Assembly: GCF_012650175.1 (NCBI RefSeq) | Contig: NZ_JAAILI010000062.1 | Coordinates: 1-64,000 of the forward strand | DNA: 64,000 bases | DNA from: Sphingomonas sp. S2M10 | Lineage (GTDB): Bacteria; Pseudomonadota; Alphaproteobacteria; Sphingomonadales; Sphingomonadaceae | Direction of reading: 5' to 3' | Part shown: positions 8,463 to 21,510 of the stretch, in pieces | Position numbering within the stretch: position 1 is the first letter of the stretch | Layout of the letters: each line of letters opens with the position of its first letter | Translations under genes and position numbers: made by a program | The notes under the pieces: generated by a model | What the model was told of the DNA's origin: nothing | Databases searched by the model: none | What the model saw: only the letters and a program-made list of their open reading frames with translations

Positions 8463-9191
8463 TCAGTCGGCGTCCGCGTCGACCACGCCGGAGCGGTAGG
8501 TCTGGATCGGCGCCTTGATCCAGGCCTGTTCGCGAAACCATTTGGTGATGATGTACTTGGTCCCTTCGACCACGCGCATCCCCTCGTGGAGCGTGTCGTA
8601 GTTCGGGCTGCCGTCCGCGAGCATGTTGTTCCAGATCAGCAGCAGCCCGCGCTTGGGCTTGAAGCGGATGCCCGCGCGCGGAAACCAGGTGGCGCCGCCT
8701 TCCTCCACGTCGTTGAGATAGGCCATCGCCGTCCAGGTGCGCTGGCCGCCGGTCTCCACCATCTTGTCCCAATAGCCGCTGTCTTCGTGGAAATAGTCGC
8801 AATGCGCGCGGAACTGCTGATTGGGCGCATAGCGCTGGCCCTGCATCGTCTCGGCATTTTCGACCGGGATACCCAGCAGATCGGCGATGCGGTTGTCGAT
8901 TGCCTGCACGTCCGGGGACCAGCGATACAGGTCCGAGCTGTGGCTGGTGCGATAGTCGGGATCGTCGGTGGCGGCGAGCAGCGTCGAGGGGCGCGCGTTG
9001 CTGTCGATCAGCGCCATCAGCATGTCGCACTCGGCATCGCTGAAGAACGCGGGATAGGTATAGACCTGCGCCAGCTCGATCTTGGCTCGCCGGACGGCGG
9101 GATGGGCGTCCAGCCGCGCCGCGACCTCGCGGCCGATCTTCGCCCGTTCGGGGGAGGGCGATCCCTTGCTGTTGGGGTTGCTCTTGCTCAC
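8463..9191 (-). CDS. 2OG-Fe(II) oxygenase, prolyl 4-hydroxylase-like
   Basis: The protein carries the Fe(II)/2-oxoglutarate oxygenase signature: HCDYFHED (His-x-Asp), a distal His in DTLHEGM and the 2OG-binding Lys in YIITKWFR. GGATWFPRAG is typical of bacterial P4H-alpha-like enzymes. The GTG at 9191 (VSKSNPNSKG, read as Met) is chosen as the start. A longer frame reaches an ATG at 9266 that shares a base with the stop of the upstream RcnB-like gene, but its first 25 codons would run through a strong GC hairpin (9234-9257) and look non-conserved. The protein is about 242 residues with the GTG, or 267 with the ATG. The substrate is unknown. Confidence 0.8.
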   Translation of the reverse strand: MSKSNPNSKGSPSPERAKIGREVAARLDAHPAVRRAKIELAQVYTYPAFFSDAECDMLMALIDSNARPSTLLAATDDPDYRTSHSSDLYRWSPDVQAIDNRIADLLGIPVENAETMQGQRYAPNQQFRAHCDYFHEDSGYWDKMVETGGQRTWTAMAYLNDVEEGGATWFPRAGIRFKPKRGLLLIWNNMLADGSPNYDTLHEGMRVVEGTKYIITKWFREQAWIKAPIQTYRSGVVDADAD

Positions 9192-9233
9192 GGTCGGACT
9201 CTTTGCCGTGCGCTCCGGCGATTGCAAGCGGAA

Positions 9234-9257
9234 GGGGCCGGCGTCGCCGCCGGCCCC
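9234..9257 (-). terminator. GC-rich hairpin after the RcnB-like gene, possible terminator
   Basis: A perfect 9-bp stem GGGGCCGGC/GCCGGCCCC with a 6-nt loop lies just 3' of the RcnB-like stop codon (minus strand). The following T-run is weak (TTC), so it may be an attenuating or mRNA-stabilising hairpin rather than a full intrinsic terminator. It argues against the longest start for the downstream oxygenase gene. Confidence 0.4.
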
Positions 9258-9265
9258 CGCCTTCA

Positions 9266-10120
9266 TTACCAGAAGATGCCGTAGATCACGTCGACGACCT
9301 CGCCGGTATCGACGTCGACGAGCAGCGCGTCGTCATAATAACGGACCCAGCGATAGGGTCCCCAGACCTCCGGCAAGCGGTAGGAATAGGGGTCGCTGAT
9401 CCAATATTGCTGTGCGAACAGGAAGCTGTCGAGACGGTAGCCGATCGAGAAGCGCCGATAGCCGTAGCTCCAGCGTGCGGGCGGATAATAGCGCGGCAGG
9501 CGGTAGAGGCTGCGGTTATAGTCGCGATAGGCGCGCCAGTCGTAGCGATGGTCGCTCCGCCAGCCATTGTTCCAGACGCCACGATCGCCGCGCCAGCGAT
9601 CGCCGCGGTCCCAATCCCGGCGATCGTTCCAGCCGCGATTGCCGTCGCGGCGGTCCCAGTTGCGGGTGCCGTTCCACTGGTTGCGCGAGCGATCGTCCCA
9701 GCGGCGGTCCTGCCCGGCCTGCGGGTTGCGGGCGTCGCCGCGGTTCTGCCAGTCGGAGCGCCGTCCGCCGCGCCAGTCGCGCTGCGGCTGGCCCTGGGGC
9801 TGCGTGCCCTGCGGCTGCTGGAAGGCGGGGCGCGGCTGACCTTCCGGCCGACGCCACTCGCCGCGGTCCATCGCCTGTGGCGAGGCTTGCGGACGCTGCC
9901 AGCCGGGATTGCCCTGAGGGCGTTGCCAGTTGCCGCGATCCTGCGGCTGCGCCTGCGGCGCTCCCTGCGGGCGCGGCCCGGCCTGCCCGCCTTGGGCGCG
10001 AAAGCCCTCGGGCCGCATCCAGCCGCCATTGCCGCGATGCTCGCCGCGCTCCTGCGCCATGGCAGCGGCGGGTACCAGCGCAGTCGCGGCTGCGATCGCC
10101 GCCAACAGCATCCTCTTCAT
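9266..10120 (-). CDS. RcnB family secreted protein with Arg/Gly/Gln-rich low-complexity region
   Basis: The 284-residue protein begins with a clear signal peptide (MKRMLLAAIAAATALVPAAAMAQ), so it is periplasmic or exported. A long middle segment is a low-complexity run rich in Q, R, P, G, W and D, with repeated NWQRPQ-, NWDRRDGN- and WRGDR-like units. The last ~85 residues (YRLPRYYPPARW to VDVDTGEVVDVIYGIFW) match the C-terminal RcnB-type domain, named after a periplasmic protein affecting Ni/Co homeostasis in E. coli. In sphingomonads such proteins are numerous and mostly uncharacterised. The start is the Met before the signal peptide; the frame extends upstream but those codons are not protein-like. 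Confidence 0.8.
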   Translation of the reverse strand: MKRMLLAAIAAATALVPAAAMAQERGEHRGNGGWMRPEGFRAQGGQAGPRPQGAPQAQPQDRGNWQRPQGNPGWQRPQASPQAMDRGEWRRPEGQPRPAFQQPQGTQPQGQPQRDWRGGRRSDWQNRGDARNPQAGQDRRWDDRSRNQWNGTRNWDRRDGNRGWNDRRDWDRGDRWRGDRGVWNNGWRSDHRYDWRAYRDYNRSLYRLPRYYPPARWSYGYRRFSIGYRLDSFLFAQQYWISDPYSYRLPEVWGPYRWVRYYDDALLVDVDTGEVVDVIYGIFW

Positions 10121-10227
10121 CGAACCATTCTCCGGTGGCAGCGGCGAAGTCGCCGTGCCGATGCCGCTCGGATACGCGCCCGACGCTGAGCGGGTTCTGA
10201 ATTGCGCTGACAGCAGATTGAAAGCAT

Positions 10228-10701
10228 TCAGGCCGCGTCGGCGGGATCGCCGCGCGCGATCCGCGCGGCATCCTGAATCGCCGCGACCAGTCGCGGATAG
10301 ATGCCGCAGCGGCAGATATTGGGGATGCCCTGGCGGATGTCTTCCTCCGACGGGTTGCGATTGGTGCGGATCAGCACCGATGCGGCCATCACCATGCCGG
10401 GGATGCAATAGCCGCACTGGACGAGATTGGCGGCGAGAAAGGCCTGCTGCACCGGGTGGCTGCGATCGGACGAGAGCCCCTCGATGGTGGTGACGAAGGT
10501 ACCCTCGATCGCGCCGATCGTCTCGCGGCAGGCGAGCCGCGCGGCACCGTCGATGTCGACGGTGCAGGCACCGCAATCGCCGGTGCCGCAGCCATATTTG
10601 GTGCCGGTGAGGTTGGAGGCGTCGCGCAAGGCCCAGAGCAAGGGGGTCTGCGGATCCATGTCGTACTGGACCGGCTGGTTGTTGACGGTAAACCGAGTCA
10701 T
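10228..10701 (-). CDS. (2Fe-2S)-binding small subunit of a molybdenum hydroxylase (IorA/xanthine dehydrogenase family), orphan
   Basis: The 157-residue protein has the two-domain layout of small subunits such as IorA. An N-terminal plant-ferredoxin-type cluster site GCGTGDCGACTV with a fourth Cys later (LACRE) is followed by a C-terminal four-helix domain with QCGYCIPGM and CRCGIYP. These two [2Fe-2S] clusters normally carry electrons from a Mo-pterin large subunit. No large subunit or FAD subunit gene lies next to it: the neighbours are an RcnB-like gene and a class II aldolase. The partner must be elsewhere or lost. All eight cluster cysteines appear present. Confidence 0.9.
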   Translation of the reverse strand: MTRFTVNNQPVQYDMDPQTPLLWALRDASNLTGTKYGCGTGDCGACTVDIDGAARLACRETIGAIEGTFVTTIEGLSSDRSHPVQQAFLAANLVQCGYCIPGMVMAASVLIRTNRNPSEEDIRQGIPNICRCGIYPRLVAAIQDAARIARGDPADAA

Positions 10702-10833
10702 GCGCGTGACCCTAGCGGGAAACGACGGGTTTCCGAAACCGGCATTGTCGGCCGATGCCTTCTCAGGCGCTACAGTGCCCCCGCGGTATCGTGACCACGT
10801 GCTCGGCTGGGCGGTGAGCGGCTTCCGGTTCGG

Positions 10834-11595
10834 CTAGTCGCGCCAGCTGCGATCGATCCGATCGACCAGCCGGACCATCGCCGCGAAGTCCGCCGCGCCC
10901 GGGCCGCCCGGCACCTGCGCCATATGGACGTCGCGCTGGTGCACCGCGACCACCTCCGGCGCGATCTCGATCGGCCGGCCCATGCTCATCGTCGAGACCT
11001 GGATCTCGCAGGCGCGCTGCAGCGCCCAGTGCTTGACGAACGCCTCGGGCAGCGTGCGACCCATGGCGAGGATGCCGTGGTTGCGCAGCAGCATCATTCG
11101 CTTGTCGCCGAGATGGGCGAGTAGCCGTTCGCCTTCCTCGTCGCGCACGGTGACGCCTTCGAAATCATGGTAGGCGATCTGGCCGATGAAGTTGCAGGCA
11201 TAGAAATTGGTCGGCCGCAGCCCGCCTTCGAGCGACGCGACCGCCATGCCCGCGGTGGTGTGGCTGTGCATGATGCAATGCGCGTCGGGCAGATGGCGGT
11301 GGAACAGCGCGTGCTGGACGAAGCCGGCGCGGTTCACCGGATAGGGCGAGTCGTCCAGCTTGTTGCCGTCGATGTCGATCTTGACGAGGTTGGAGGCCTT
11401 CACCTCGCTGAAATGCAGCCCGAACGGGTTGATCAGGAAGGCGCCTTCTTGGTCGGGCAGCTTCACCGTGATGTGGTTGTAGATCATCTCGGACCAGCCG
11501 AGCATGTCGAACACGCGGTAGCAGGCGGCGAGCTGCTGGCGCGCCTCCCATTCGGCGTCGCTGACGTGGGACGTGGGCGCGAGCGCGGTTGCCAT
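10834..11595 (-). CDS. Class II aldolase/adducin family protein
   Basis: The 253-residue protein has the class II aldolase fold: a YNHITVKLP segment near the N-terminus, the zinc-binding pair in MHSHTTAG and a later His in LRNHGILAMG. It is related to L-fuculose-phosphate/L-ribulose-phosphate aldolases and adducin heads. The substrate is not evident, and no sugar kinase or isomerase is nearby. The ATG at 11595 is chosen because GGAG lies about 7 nt upstream and the longer frame adds unconserved residues. Confidence 0.85.
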   Translation of the reverse strand: MATALAPTSHVSDAEWEARQQLAACYRVFDMLGWSEMIYNHITVKLPDQEGAFLINPFGLHFSEVKASNLVKIDIDGNKLDDSPYPVNRAGFVQHALFHRHLPDAHCIMHSHTTAGMAVASLEGGLRPTNFYACNFIGQIAYHDFEGVTVRDEEGERLLAHLGDKRMMLLRNHGILAMGRTLPEAFVKHWALQRACEIQVSTMSMGRPIEIAPEVVAVHQRDVHMAQVPGGPGAADFAAMVRLVDRIDRSWRD

Positions 11596-11661
11596 GGCAC
11601 CTCTCCAGATTTCTGTTTTTGAGCTTTGGGTATGCCATGAAGCCGGCGGCGCCCGCAAGCG

Positions 11662-13089
11662 TCAGCGAAAGCCGTACGGCACGGCGCGGCGGCGATCGGG
11701 ATCGATCTCGATCACCGATCCGGCGGGCGGGAAGGCGCGCTGGTCGCAGTCGAGGCGGGGGCAGATGCGGCAGGAGGCGCCGATCGGTGTCGCCGCGCCG
11801 CCGGTGCGCAGCGCATCGGCATAGACGAAGTCGGCCGCATGCGCCTCCTCGCAGCCCAGCGCGACGGCATAGCGTCGGGGCGGGCGGGTGAAGCTGCCCG
11901 AGGGCTTCACCAGCCCCTTGGCCATCGAGACATAGCGGGTGCCATCGGGCATTTCGGCGAGCTGTACGAGGATGCGATCGGGGATCGCCACCGCCTCGTG
12001 CACGATCCAGAGCGGGCAGGCGCCGCCGAGCGCTGCGAATTGCAGCCGGGTGGCCGAGTGCCGCTTGGTGATGTTGCCCGCCATGTCGACCCGGCAGAAG
12101 AATACCGGCAGCCCCTGCGCGCCGGGCCGCTGCAGCGTCGAGAGCCGGTGGCACGCCTGCTCGAAGCTCACCGCGAAGCGCTGGCGCAGGCGATCAATGT
12201 CGTGGCGGACCTCATAGGCGGCGGCGCGAAAGCGGCCATAGGGCATCAGCAGCGCGCCCGCGGCATAGTTGGCGAGCCCGACGCTCAGCAACTCGCGCGC
12301 AGCCGCGGAGGCGAGCCCGGCACGATCGATCACCAGCCGCATCTCGTTGGCGAATTCGTAGCGGACCAGCCGGTGGGCGAGGAGGAAGGCGCGGCTTTCC
12401 GGGGGCAGGGCATGGTTGAGCGCCAGCGTGCGCGCGCCTTCGTCGAAGCGGCTGAGCTCGCTGCCGTCGCCCTGCGCGCCGATCACCCGGACCCCGTGCC
12501 ACAGCCGCAGCCGGTCCTCGAACGCGCGGACGATATTGTCGTCGTCGAGCGCGAGGGCATCGGCCAGCAATTCCGCCGAGCGATCGATCGCGTCGATGTA
12601 ATTGCCCTCGGCCTGGAACCAGTCACGCACCTCCTCCCAGGGGAGCGGTGCTGCGTCGCCCGAGCCGGTGTCGAACCGGTCGTCGAGCACCCGCAACTGC
12701 TCCTGGCTGCGGCGATAGGCGTCGTGCAACGCGACGATCCGCCGGGCGAGCAGCGGCTGCTGTTCGATGCCGCGGCGGACATCGGCTTCGTCGATCCGAT
12801 CGGTAGCCACGCTGCTGTCCGTCGCGGCGTCGATCGCGCGGAGCAGCGTGGCGGTGCCGCCCTCGCCGTTGATCTCGGCCGCCTCGACCGGAAATTCGCG
12901 CGCCAGCGCCAGCAACACGCCGTCGGTGATCGGCCGGTCATTGTTCTCGATCTGGGAGAGGTAGGAGACGGAGATGCCGAGCCGCTGCGCCATCCCGGCC
13001 TGCGGGATGTGCAGGCGGCGGCGGAGCTCGCGCAGGCGAAAGCCTTCGAACAGGCGACGGCGGGGCAGGGGCGGGACGGTGCTGGCCAT
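11662..13089 (-). CDS. ScfR/RamB-type XRE transcriptional regulator of short-chain acyl-CoA metabolism
   Basis: The 475-residue protein has an N-terminal Cro/C1 helix-turn-helix at about 13-70 ([13 protein letters not shown]...[17 protein letters not shown]). The middle is an IrrE/ImmA-like region whose usual HExxH motif is not intact ([10 protein letters not shown]). The C-terminal DUF2083-type domain is Cys-rich ([18 protein letters not shown]). This architecture is that of ScfR/RamB/MccR regulators, which sense short-chain acyl-CoA or acetate/propionate status. It is transcribed divergently from pccB across about 100 bp that contain a palindromic TTGCAA-type site. It very probably controls the propionyl-CoA genes and itself (inference). 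Confidence 0.85.
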   Translation of the reverse strand: MASTVPPLPRRRLFEGFRLRELRRRLHIPQAGMAQRLGISVSYLSQIENNDRPITDGVLLALAREFPVEAAEINGEGGTATLLRAIDAATDSSVATDRIDEADVRRGIEQQPLLARRIVALHDAYRRSQEQLRVLDDRFDTGSGDAAPLPWEEVRDWFQAEGNYIDAIDRSAELLADALALDDDNIVRAFEDRLRLWHGVRVIGAQGDGSELSRFDEGARTLALNHALPPESRAFLLAHRLVRYEFANEMRLVIDRAGLASAAARELLSVGLANYAAGALLMPYGRFRAAAYEVRHDIDRLRQRFAVSFEQACHRLSTLQRPGAQGLPVFFCRVDMAGNITKRHSATRLQFAALGGACPLWIVHEAVAIPDRILVQLAEMPDGTRYVSMAKGLVKPSGSFTRPPRRYAVALGCEEAHAADFVYADALRTGGAATPIGASCRICPRLDCDQRAFPPAGSVIEIDPDRRRAVPYGFR

Positions 13090-13123
13090 GGCTTCGGATA
13101 GTCTGCAAACCCCTCACCCGCAA

Positions 13124-13147
13124 CTTTGCAACATTGCATTTGCGAAG
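13124..13147. promoter_or_regulatory. Palindromic operator candidate between the ScfR-like regulator and pccB
   Basis: An inverted repeat with arms CTTTGCAA and TTGCGAAG (one mismatch) is separated by 8 bp. TTTGCAA-type dyads are the sites recognised by RamB/ScfR/MccR regulators. A further half site TCTGCAAAC lies at 13101-13109. It sits in the shared control region, about 35 bp from the regulator's start and 46 bp upstream of pccB, where it could control both directions. Confidence 0.6.
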
Positions 13148-13192
13148 CCGGCATGGCCCGGTGCACAAGCTGCGCCCACGGAGAGAATGCCG

Positions 13193-14719
13193 ATGTCGTC
13201 GACGATCGAGGAACTGGAACGCCGCCGTGCCGCTGCCCGTCTGGGCGGCGGCGAGAAGCGGATCGACGCACAGCATGCCAAGGGGAAGCTGACCGCGCGC
13301 GAGCGGCTCGAGGTGCTGCTCGACCAGGGCAGCTTCGAGGAGCTCGACATGTATGTCGAGCACAATTGCACCGATTTCGGCATGGAGACCCAGGTGATCC
13401 CCGGCGACGGCGTGGTCACCGGTTCGGGCACGATCAACGGCCGGCTCGTCTTCGTGTTCAGCCAGGACTTCACCGTGTTCGGCGGTTCGCTCTCGGAGCG
13501 GCACGCGCAGAAGATCTGCAAGATCATGGACATGGCGATGAAGGTCGGCGCGCCCGTGATCGGCCTCAACGACAGCGGCGGCGCGCGCATCCAGGAGGGC
13601 GTCGCCTCGCTCGGCGGCTATGCCGAGGTGTTCCAGCGCAACGTGCTGGCTTCGGGCGTGGTGCCGCAGCTCAGCCTGATCATGGGGCCCTGCGCCGGCG
13701 GTGCGGTGTACAGCCCCGCGATGACGGACTTCATCTTCATGGTGAAGGACTCGTCCTACATGTTCGTCACCGGCCCGGATGTAGTGAAGACCGTTACCAA
13801 CGAGATCGTCACGCAGGAGGAGCTGGGTGGAGCGGTGACGCATACCACGAAGTCGGGGGTCGCGGATGTGGCCTTCGAGAACGATATCGAGGCGCTGCTC
13901 GCGGCCCGCGACTTCGTGGACTTCCTGCCGGCCTCGAACCGCGAGGCCCCGCCCGAGCGGCCCTGCGACGATCCCTGGGATCGAATCGACGAGAGCCTCG
14001 ACACCATCATCCCGCCCAACGCCAACCAGCCCTATGACATGCACGAGCTGATCGGCAAGACGCTTGACGAGGGCGAGTTTTTCGAGCTGCAGCCTGCGCA
14101 CGCCGGCAACATCCTGATCGGCTTCGGCCGGATCGAGGGGCGCACCGTTGGCGTGGTGGCCAACCAGCCGATGGTGCTGGCCGGCTGCCTCGACATCAAC
14201 GCCTCCAAGAAGGCGGCGCGGTTCGTGCGCTTCTGCGATGCGTTCGAAATTCCGATCGTCACCTTTGTCGATGTGCCGGGGTTCCTGCCGGGCGTCGGCC
14301 AGGAGCATTCGGGGATCATCAAGCACGGCGCCAAGCTGCTCTTCGCCTATGCCGAGGCGACGGTGCCCAAGATCACCGTGATCACCCGCAAGGCCTATGG
14401 CGGCGCCTATGACGTGATGGCCTCGAAGCATCTGCGCGGCGACCTCAACTATGCCTGGCCGACTGCCGAGATCGCGGTGATGGGCGCCAAGGGCGCGGTG
14501 GAGATCATCTTCCGGGGCCGCACCCCCGAGGAAATCGCCGCGCGCACCGCCGAATATGAAGCGCGTTTCGCCAACCCGTTCGTGGCGGCGAGCAAGGGCT
14601 TTGTGGACGAGGTAATCATGCCGCACTCGACGCGCCGTCGCATCGCGCTGGGCTTGCGCAAGCTGCGGAACAAGCAGCTTGAGAACCCGTGGAAGAAGCA
14701 TGACAACATCCCGCTGTGA
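13193..14719 (+). CDS. pccB: Propionyl-CoA carboxylase beta (carboxyltransferase) subunit
   Basis: The 508-residue protein contains the two crotonase-fold carboxyltransferase halves. The N-terminal half has [14 protein letters not shown] and [13 protein letters not shown]; the C-terminal half has [10 protein letters not shown] and [10 protein letters not shown]. It transfers CO2 from carboxybiotin on PccA to propionyl-CoA, giving (S)-methylmalonyl-CoA. The start at 13193 has GGAGAG at good distance; an ATG 6 bp upstream is too close to it. It heads the block leading to mce, mcm, bioB and pccA. The biotinylated partner pccA lies 4.6 kb downstream on the same strand. Confidence 0.93.
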   Translation: MSSTIEELERRRAAARLGGGEKRIDAQHAKGKLTARERLEVLLDQGSFEELDMYVEHNCTDFGMETQVIPGDGVVTGSGTINGRLVFVFSQDFTVFGGSLSERHAQKICKIMDMAMKVGAPVIGLNDSGGARIQEGVASLGGYAEVFQRNVLASGVVPQLSLIMGPCAGGAVYSPAMTDFIFMVKDSSYMFVTGPDVVKTVTNEIVTQEELGGAVTHTTKSGVADVAFENDIEALLAARDFVDFLPASNREAPPERPCDDPWDRIDESLDTIIPPNANQPYDMHELIGKTLDEGEFFELQPAHAGNILIGFGRIEGRTVGVVANQPMVLAGCLDINASKKAARFVRFCDAFEIPIVTFVDVPGFLPGVGQEHSGIIKHGAKLLFAYAEATVPKITVITRKAYGGAYDVMASKHLRGDLNYAWPTAEIAVMGAKGAVEIIFRGRTPEEIAARTAEYEARFANPFVAASKGFVDEVIMPHSTRRRIALGLRKLRNKQLENPWKKHDNIPL

Positions 14720-14761
14720 CGGCTGGGGGGCACGCCCGCGCCGCACGGTGAAAGGATAGCA

Positions 14762-15271
14762 ATGTTCAGTTTCATTCTCGCATTCACGACGTTGCTCGGG
14801 GGACAGGCAACCGCGGCATCGGCAGCACCGGCCTGGACCTTCAAGGAAAGCACCGACCCCGCGCAGGCGAAATCGGCAAGCGCGACGATCCGCAGCGAGG
14901 ACGGCAACGCGCGCCTGGTGGTGCGGTGCGATACGGCGGCGACGCCGATCGTCTCGGTCCAGTTCATCCCGCGTCCGCCGATCCCGGCGGGGGATTCGCG
15001 GACCGTGACCGTCACCTATGACGAAGCGATGGCTGAGATGAGCCAGTGGCAGTTTCCGGGAGCGGGCGCCTATAATGGCGAAGCGGTCGAGGTGTTCCTG
15101 CTGGTCGACAAGATCGCCAAGTCGAAGACCGTGCGGGTCGGCGTGCCGCAGGGCGAGACCATGATCGAGGGGGTCTTCAAGGCGCCGGGCGACGACGCGC
15201 TGTTCCGCAAGGTCTATGCGGCGTGCGGCTTTCCCTATGCGATGCCCGCGCCGACGGCGGCGAAGAAATAA
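14762..15271 (+). CDS. Hypothetical exported protein within the propionyl-CoA cluster
   Basis: The 169-residue protein has an N-terminal hydrophobic segment (FSFILAFTTLLGGQATAASAAPA) that looks like a signal peptide. The mature part is beta-rich with two cysteines (VVRCD and YAACGFP) and resembles small VasI/TssI-like or invasion-associated periplasmic proteins only in general character. I do not recognise the family with confidence. An AGGAT ribosome site precedes the ATG. It lies between pccB and mce, so it is probably co-transcribed, but an enzymatic link is not evident. Confidence 0.6.
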   Translation: MFSFILAFTTLLGGQATAASAAPAWTFKESTDPAQAKSASATIRSEDGNARLVVRCDTAATPIVSVQFIPRPPIPAGDSRTVTVTYDEAMAEMSQWQFPGAGAYNGEAVEVFLLVDKIAKSKTVRVGVPQGETMIEGVFKAPGDDALFRKVYAACGFPYAMPAPTAAKK

Positions 15272-15335
15272 GCGTGATCCCGTCGCGCGGTGCGCCGCGC
15301 GCGCCCTGCGCGACGGATCCGGACGGAAAGGAGCA

Positions 15336-15764
15336 ATGGGCACGATGAAACTCGGCCGTCTCAACCATGTCGGCGTCGCGACGCCGTCGATCGAAGCCTC
15401 GATCGCCTTTTACCGCGACGTGATGGGGGCAGCGGTGATCCGCGCACCCTTCGACCTGCCCGCGCAGGGCGTGAGGGTCTGCTTCGTCGATACGCCCAAC
15501 AGCCAGATCGAGCTGATCGAACCGCTGGGCGAGGTCTCGCCGATCCATGGCTTCCTCGCCAGGAACCCGGCGGGCGGGCAGCATCACCTCTGCTATGAGG
15601 TGCCCGATATCCACGAGGCCAAGGCCTGGTTCGAGGCCAAGGGCTGCAAGCTGCTCGGCGAGCCGCGCATCGGGGCGCACGGCACGCCGATCTTCTTCAT
15701 CCATCCCAAGGACATGGGCGGGGTGCTCACCGAAATCATGGAGACGCCGCGTGAAGGGCATTGA
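15336..15764 (+). CDS. mce: Methylmalonyl-CoA epimerase
   Basis: The 142-residue protein is a single glyoxalase/VOC-fold unit with paired beta-alpha-beta modules. Metal-ligand candidates are His in LNHVGVAT, Glu in QIELIEPL, His in QHHLCYEV and Glu in LTEIME, as in MCE. It interconverts (S)- and (R)-methylmalonyl-CoA, between carboxylase and mutase. The start at 15336 (MGTMKLGRLNHVG) follows AAAGGAG. Its position between pccB and mcm fits the function. Confidence 0.92.
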   Translation: MGTMKLGRLNHVGVATPSIEASIAFYRDVMGAAVIRAPFDLPAQGVRVCFVDTPNSQIELIEPLGEVSPIHGFLARNPAGGQHHLCYEVPDIHEAKAWFEAKGCKLLGEPRIGAHGTPIFFIHPKDMGGVLTEIMETPREGH

Positions 15765-15770
15765 GCAAAT

Positions 15771-15910
15771 CTCCCTCTCCCCTTGGGAGAGGGAAGGGGC
15801 CCATCGCGTCAGCGATGGGAAGGGTGAGGGTGATTTGCTCTCGCCCGCCATTCACCCTCACCCTTGCACCGCCTTCGGCGGCGGGCCCCTCCCTCTCCCA
15901 AAGGGAGAGG
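15771..15910. repeat. Composite inverted-repeat element (CCTCTCCC type) between mce and mcm
   Basis: The stretch is a large imperfect palindrome. Its left arm (CTCCCTCTCCCCTTGGGAGA through GGTGAGGGTGA) is mirrored by a right arm from TCACCCTCACCC to CCAAAGGGAGAGG, with minor hairpins inside. Such dispersed CT/AG-rich palindromes are common intergenic elements in sphingomonads and other alphaproteobacteria. A related C/G-rich composite palindrome is at 34623-34729. The outer GGGAGAGG also forms the probable ribosome-binding site of mcm. Confidence 0.75.
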
Positions 15911-15914
15911 TGTT

Positions 15915-18053
<2,139 letters not shown>

Positions 18054-18126
18054 CCATGCTGCCCTTTTACGCCGGCGCCCGCACCCGCTATGCCGGGCGG
18101 CGAAACCGTTCACCGGAGTTTGTTGC

Positions 18127-19134
18127 TTGACCCTCGAATCCCCCGTCCGCACCGACTGGACCCGCGACGAGATCGCCGCGCTGTTCGACCTGCCGTTCAC
18201 CGAGCTCGTGTTCCGCGCGGCCGAGGTGCACCGTGCCAACCATCCGGCCAACCAGGTTCAGCGCTCGACGCTCCTTTCGATCAAGACCGGCGGCTGCCCC
18301 GAGGATTGCGGCTATTGCAGCCAGTCGGTGCATGCCGATAGCGGCCTCAAGGCGACCAAGCTGATGGATCCGCGCGCGGTGCTGCAGGCGGCGGCGCAGG
18401 CCAAGGACCATGGCTCGACCCGCTTCTGCATGGGCGCCGCCTGGCGCAACCCCAAGGATCGCGACATGGGCGCCATCGTCGAGATGGTGAAGGGCGTCCG
18501 CGCGATGGGCATGGAAACCTGCATGACGCTGGGCATGCTCACCGACGCGCAGGCCAAGACGCTCGCCGATGCCGGGCTCGATTACTACAACCACAATATC
18601 GATACCTCGCCCGAACGCTATGGCGAGGTGATCACCACCCGCAGCTTCGAGGAGCGGCTGGAGACGCTGGAGCATGTCCGCGAGGCGGGCATCAACGTGT
18701 GCTGCGGCGGCATCGTCGGCATGGGCGAGACGCGGGGCGACCGCGTGGGCTTCATTCATGCGCTTAGCACCCTGCCGGTGCATCCGGGCAGCGTGCCGGT
18801 CAACGCGCTGGTGCCGGTGAAGGGCACGGTGCTGGGCGACATGCTGGCCGACACGCCGCTCGCCAAGATCGACGATATCGAGTTCGTCCGCACGGTGGCG
18901 GTGGCGCGGATCACCATGCCGCGCTCGATGGTCCGCTTGTCCGCAGGCCGCGAGAGCATGAGCGATGCGACCCAGGCGCTCTGCTTCCTTGCGGGCGCCA
19001 ACTCGATCTTCACCGGCGACAAGCTGCTGACCGCGGGCAATGCCGGCGACGACAAGGACGCCGCGCTGTTCGCTCGCCTCGGCATCACGCCGATGGCCGC
19101 GGAGTGCAAGGTGGAACTGGAGGCGGCGGAGTAA
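18127..19134 (+). CDS. bioB: Biotin synthase
   Basis: The 335-residue radical-SAM protein inserts sulfur into dethiobiotin. The SAM-cluster motif is [13 protein letters not shown] (Cys-x3-Cys-x2-Cys), and further conserved segments are [11 protein letters not shown] and [12 protein letters not shown]. The TTG at 18127 is taken as the start because GGAG lies 8 nt upstream and residues before it look non-native. The rest of the bio operon is absent. Its place between mcm and pccA suggests co-expression with the biotin-dependent carboxylase that uses the product. Confidence 0.93.
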   Translation: MTLESPVRTDWTRDEIAALFDLPFTELVFRAAEVHRANHPANQVQRSTLLSIKTGGCPEDCGYCSQSVHADSGLKATKLMDPRAVLQAAAQAKDHGSTRFCMGAAWRNPKDRDMGAIVEMVKGVRAMGMETCMTLGMLTDAQAKTLADAGLDYYNHNIDTSPERYGEVITTRSFEERLETLEHVREAGINVCCGGIVGMGETRGDRVGFIHALSTLPVHPGSVPVNALVPVKGTVLGDMLADTPLAKIDDIEFVRTVAVARITMPRSMVRLSAGRESMSDATQALCFLAGANSIFTGDKLLTAGNAGDDKDAALFARLGITPMAAECKVELEAAE

Positions 19135-19135
19135 C

Positions 19136-19329
19136 GTGCCGCACGAGCTCGATTGGCTTTGGCGGGCGATTGCCTTTCCCTTCGTCGATTGGGCGAACAG
19201 CCCCTTCATGCTCCGACTCGAACTGCGGCGGCCATGGCTCTACCGCGCCATCGTCTGGCCGCCGCTATTTCTTCTGATGGCCGCCCTGTCGGTCATCAGC
19301 CTTTGGCTTTTAGGGGTAGTAAAGCTCTG

Positions 19330-19330
<1 letters not shown>
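19136..19330 (+). CDS. Small single-helix membrane protein between bioB and pccA
   Basis: This is a 64-residue open frame from a GTG just after the bioB stop, preceded by GGCGGAG. It encodes a Trp-rich N-terminus (ELDWLWRAIAFPFVDWANS) and one clear transmembrane helix (LFLLMAALSVISLWLLGVV). Its TGA overlaps the ATG of pccA (ATGA), so translation is probably coupled. I recognise no family. The tight packing on both sides supports it as a real gene. Confidence 0.65.
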
Positions 19331-21342
<2,012 letters not shown>

Positions 21343-21510
21343 CTTAGAAGCGACACGTTTCACATCGATACGGTTTCGCATCGATTTATCCGTTGTTCTC
21401 CGCCTGTTTCCGGGCTTGTGGCGTTTGGGAAACTCGTGTCTCAATCGTGATACAAGAGAGGCGCTCGTCGGTTTAACCCCGAAGTCCGCAAGCCCCCGAA
21501 GGATGGCAAC

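Noticed and set aside
8463..9266. Longest possible start (ATG at 9266) for the 2OG-Fe(II) oxygenase
   Set aside because: The extra 25 residues would be encoded by the hairpin after the RcnB-like gene. The GTG at 9191 gives a more natural N-terminus, though the TAATG overlap keeps the longer form possible.
6600..9284. Very long plus-strand frame (894 codons) opposite recJ and the oxygenase gene
   Set aside because: It is the antisense of two well-supported genes, with an unusual Arg/His/Gly/Gln-rich composition and no motif; long antisense frames are expected at this GC content.
9412..10200. Ser/Arg-rich plus-strand frame opposite the RcnB-like gene
   Set aside because: It arises from the low-complexity Arg/Gly codons of the real gene on the other strand.
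12938..15364. 808-codon minus-strand frame across pccB and the following gene
   Set aside because: Shadow of pccB on the opposite strand; Arg/His-rich composition without domains.
15771..15910. Possible CRISPR-like or REP array between mce and mcm
   Set aside because: There is one composite palindrome, without regular direct repeats and spacers, and no cas gene is nearby.
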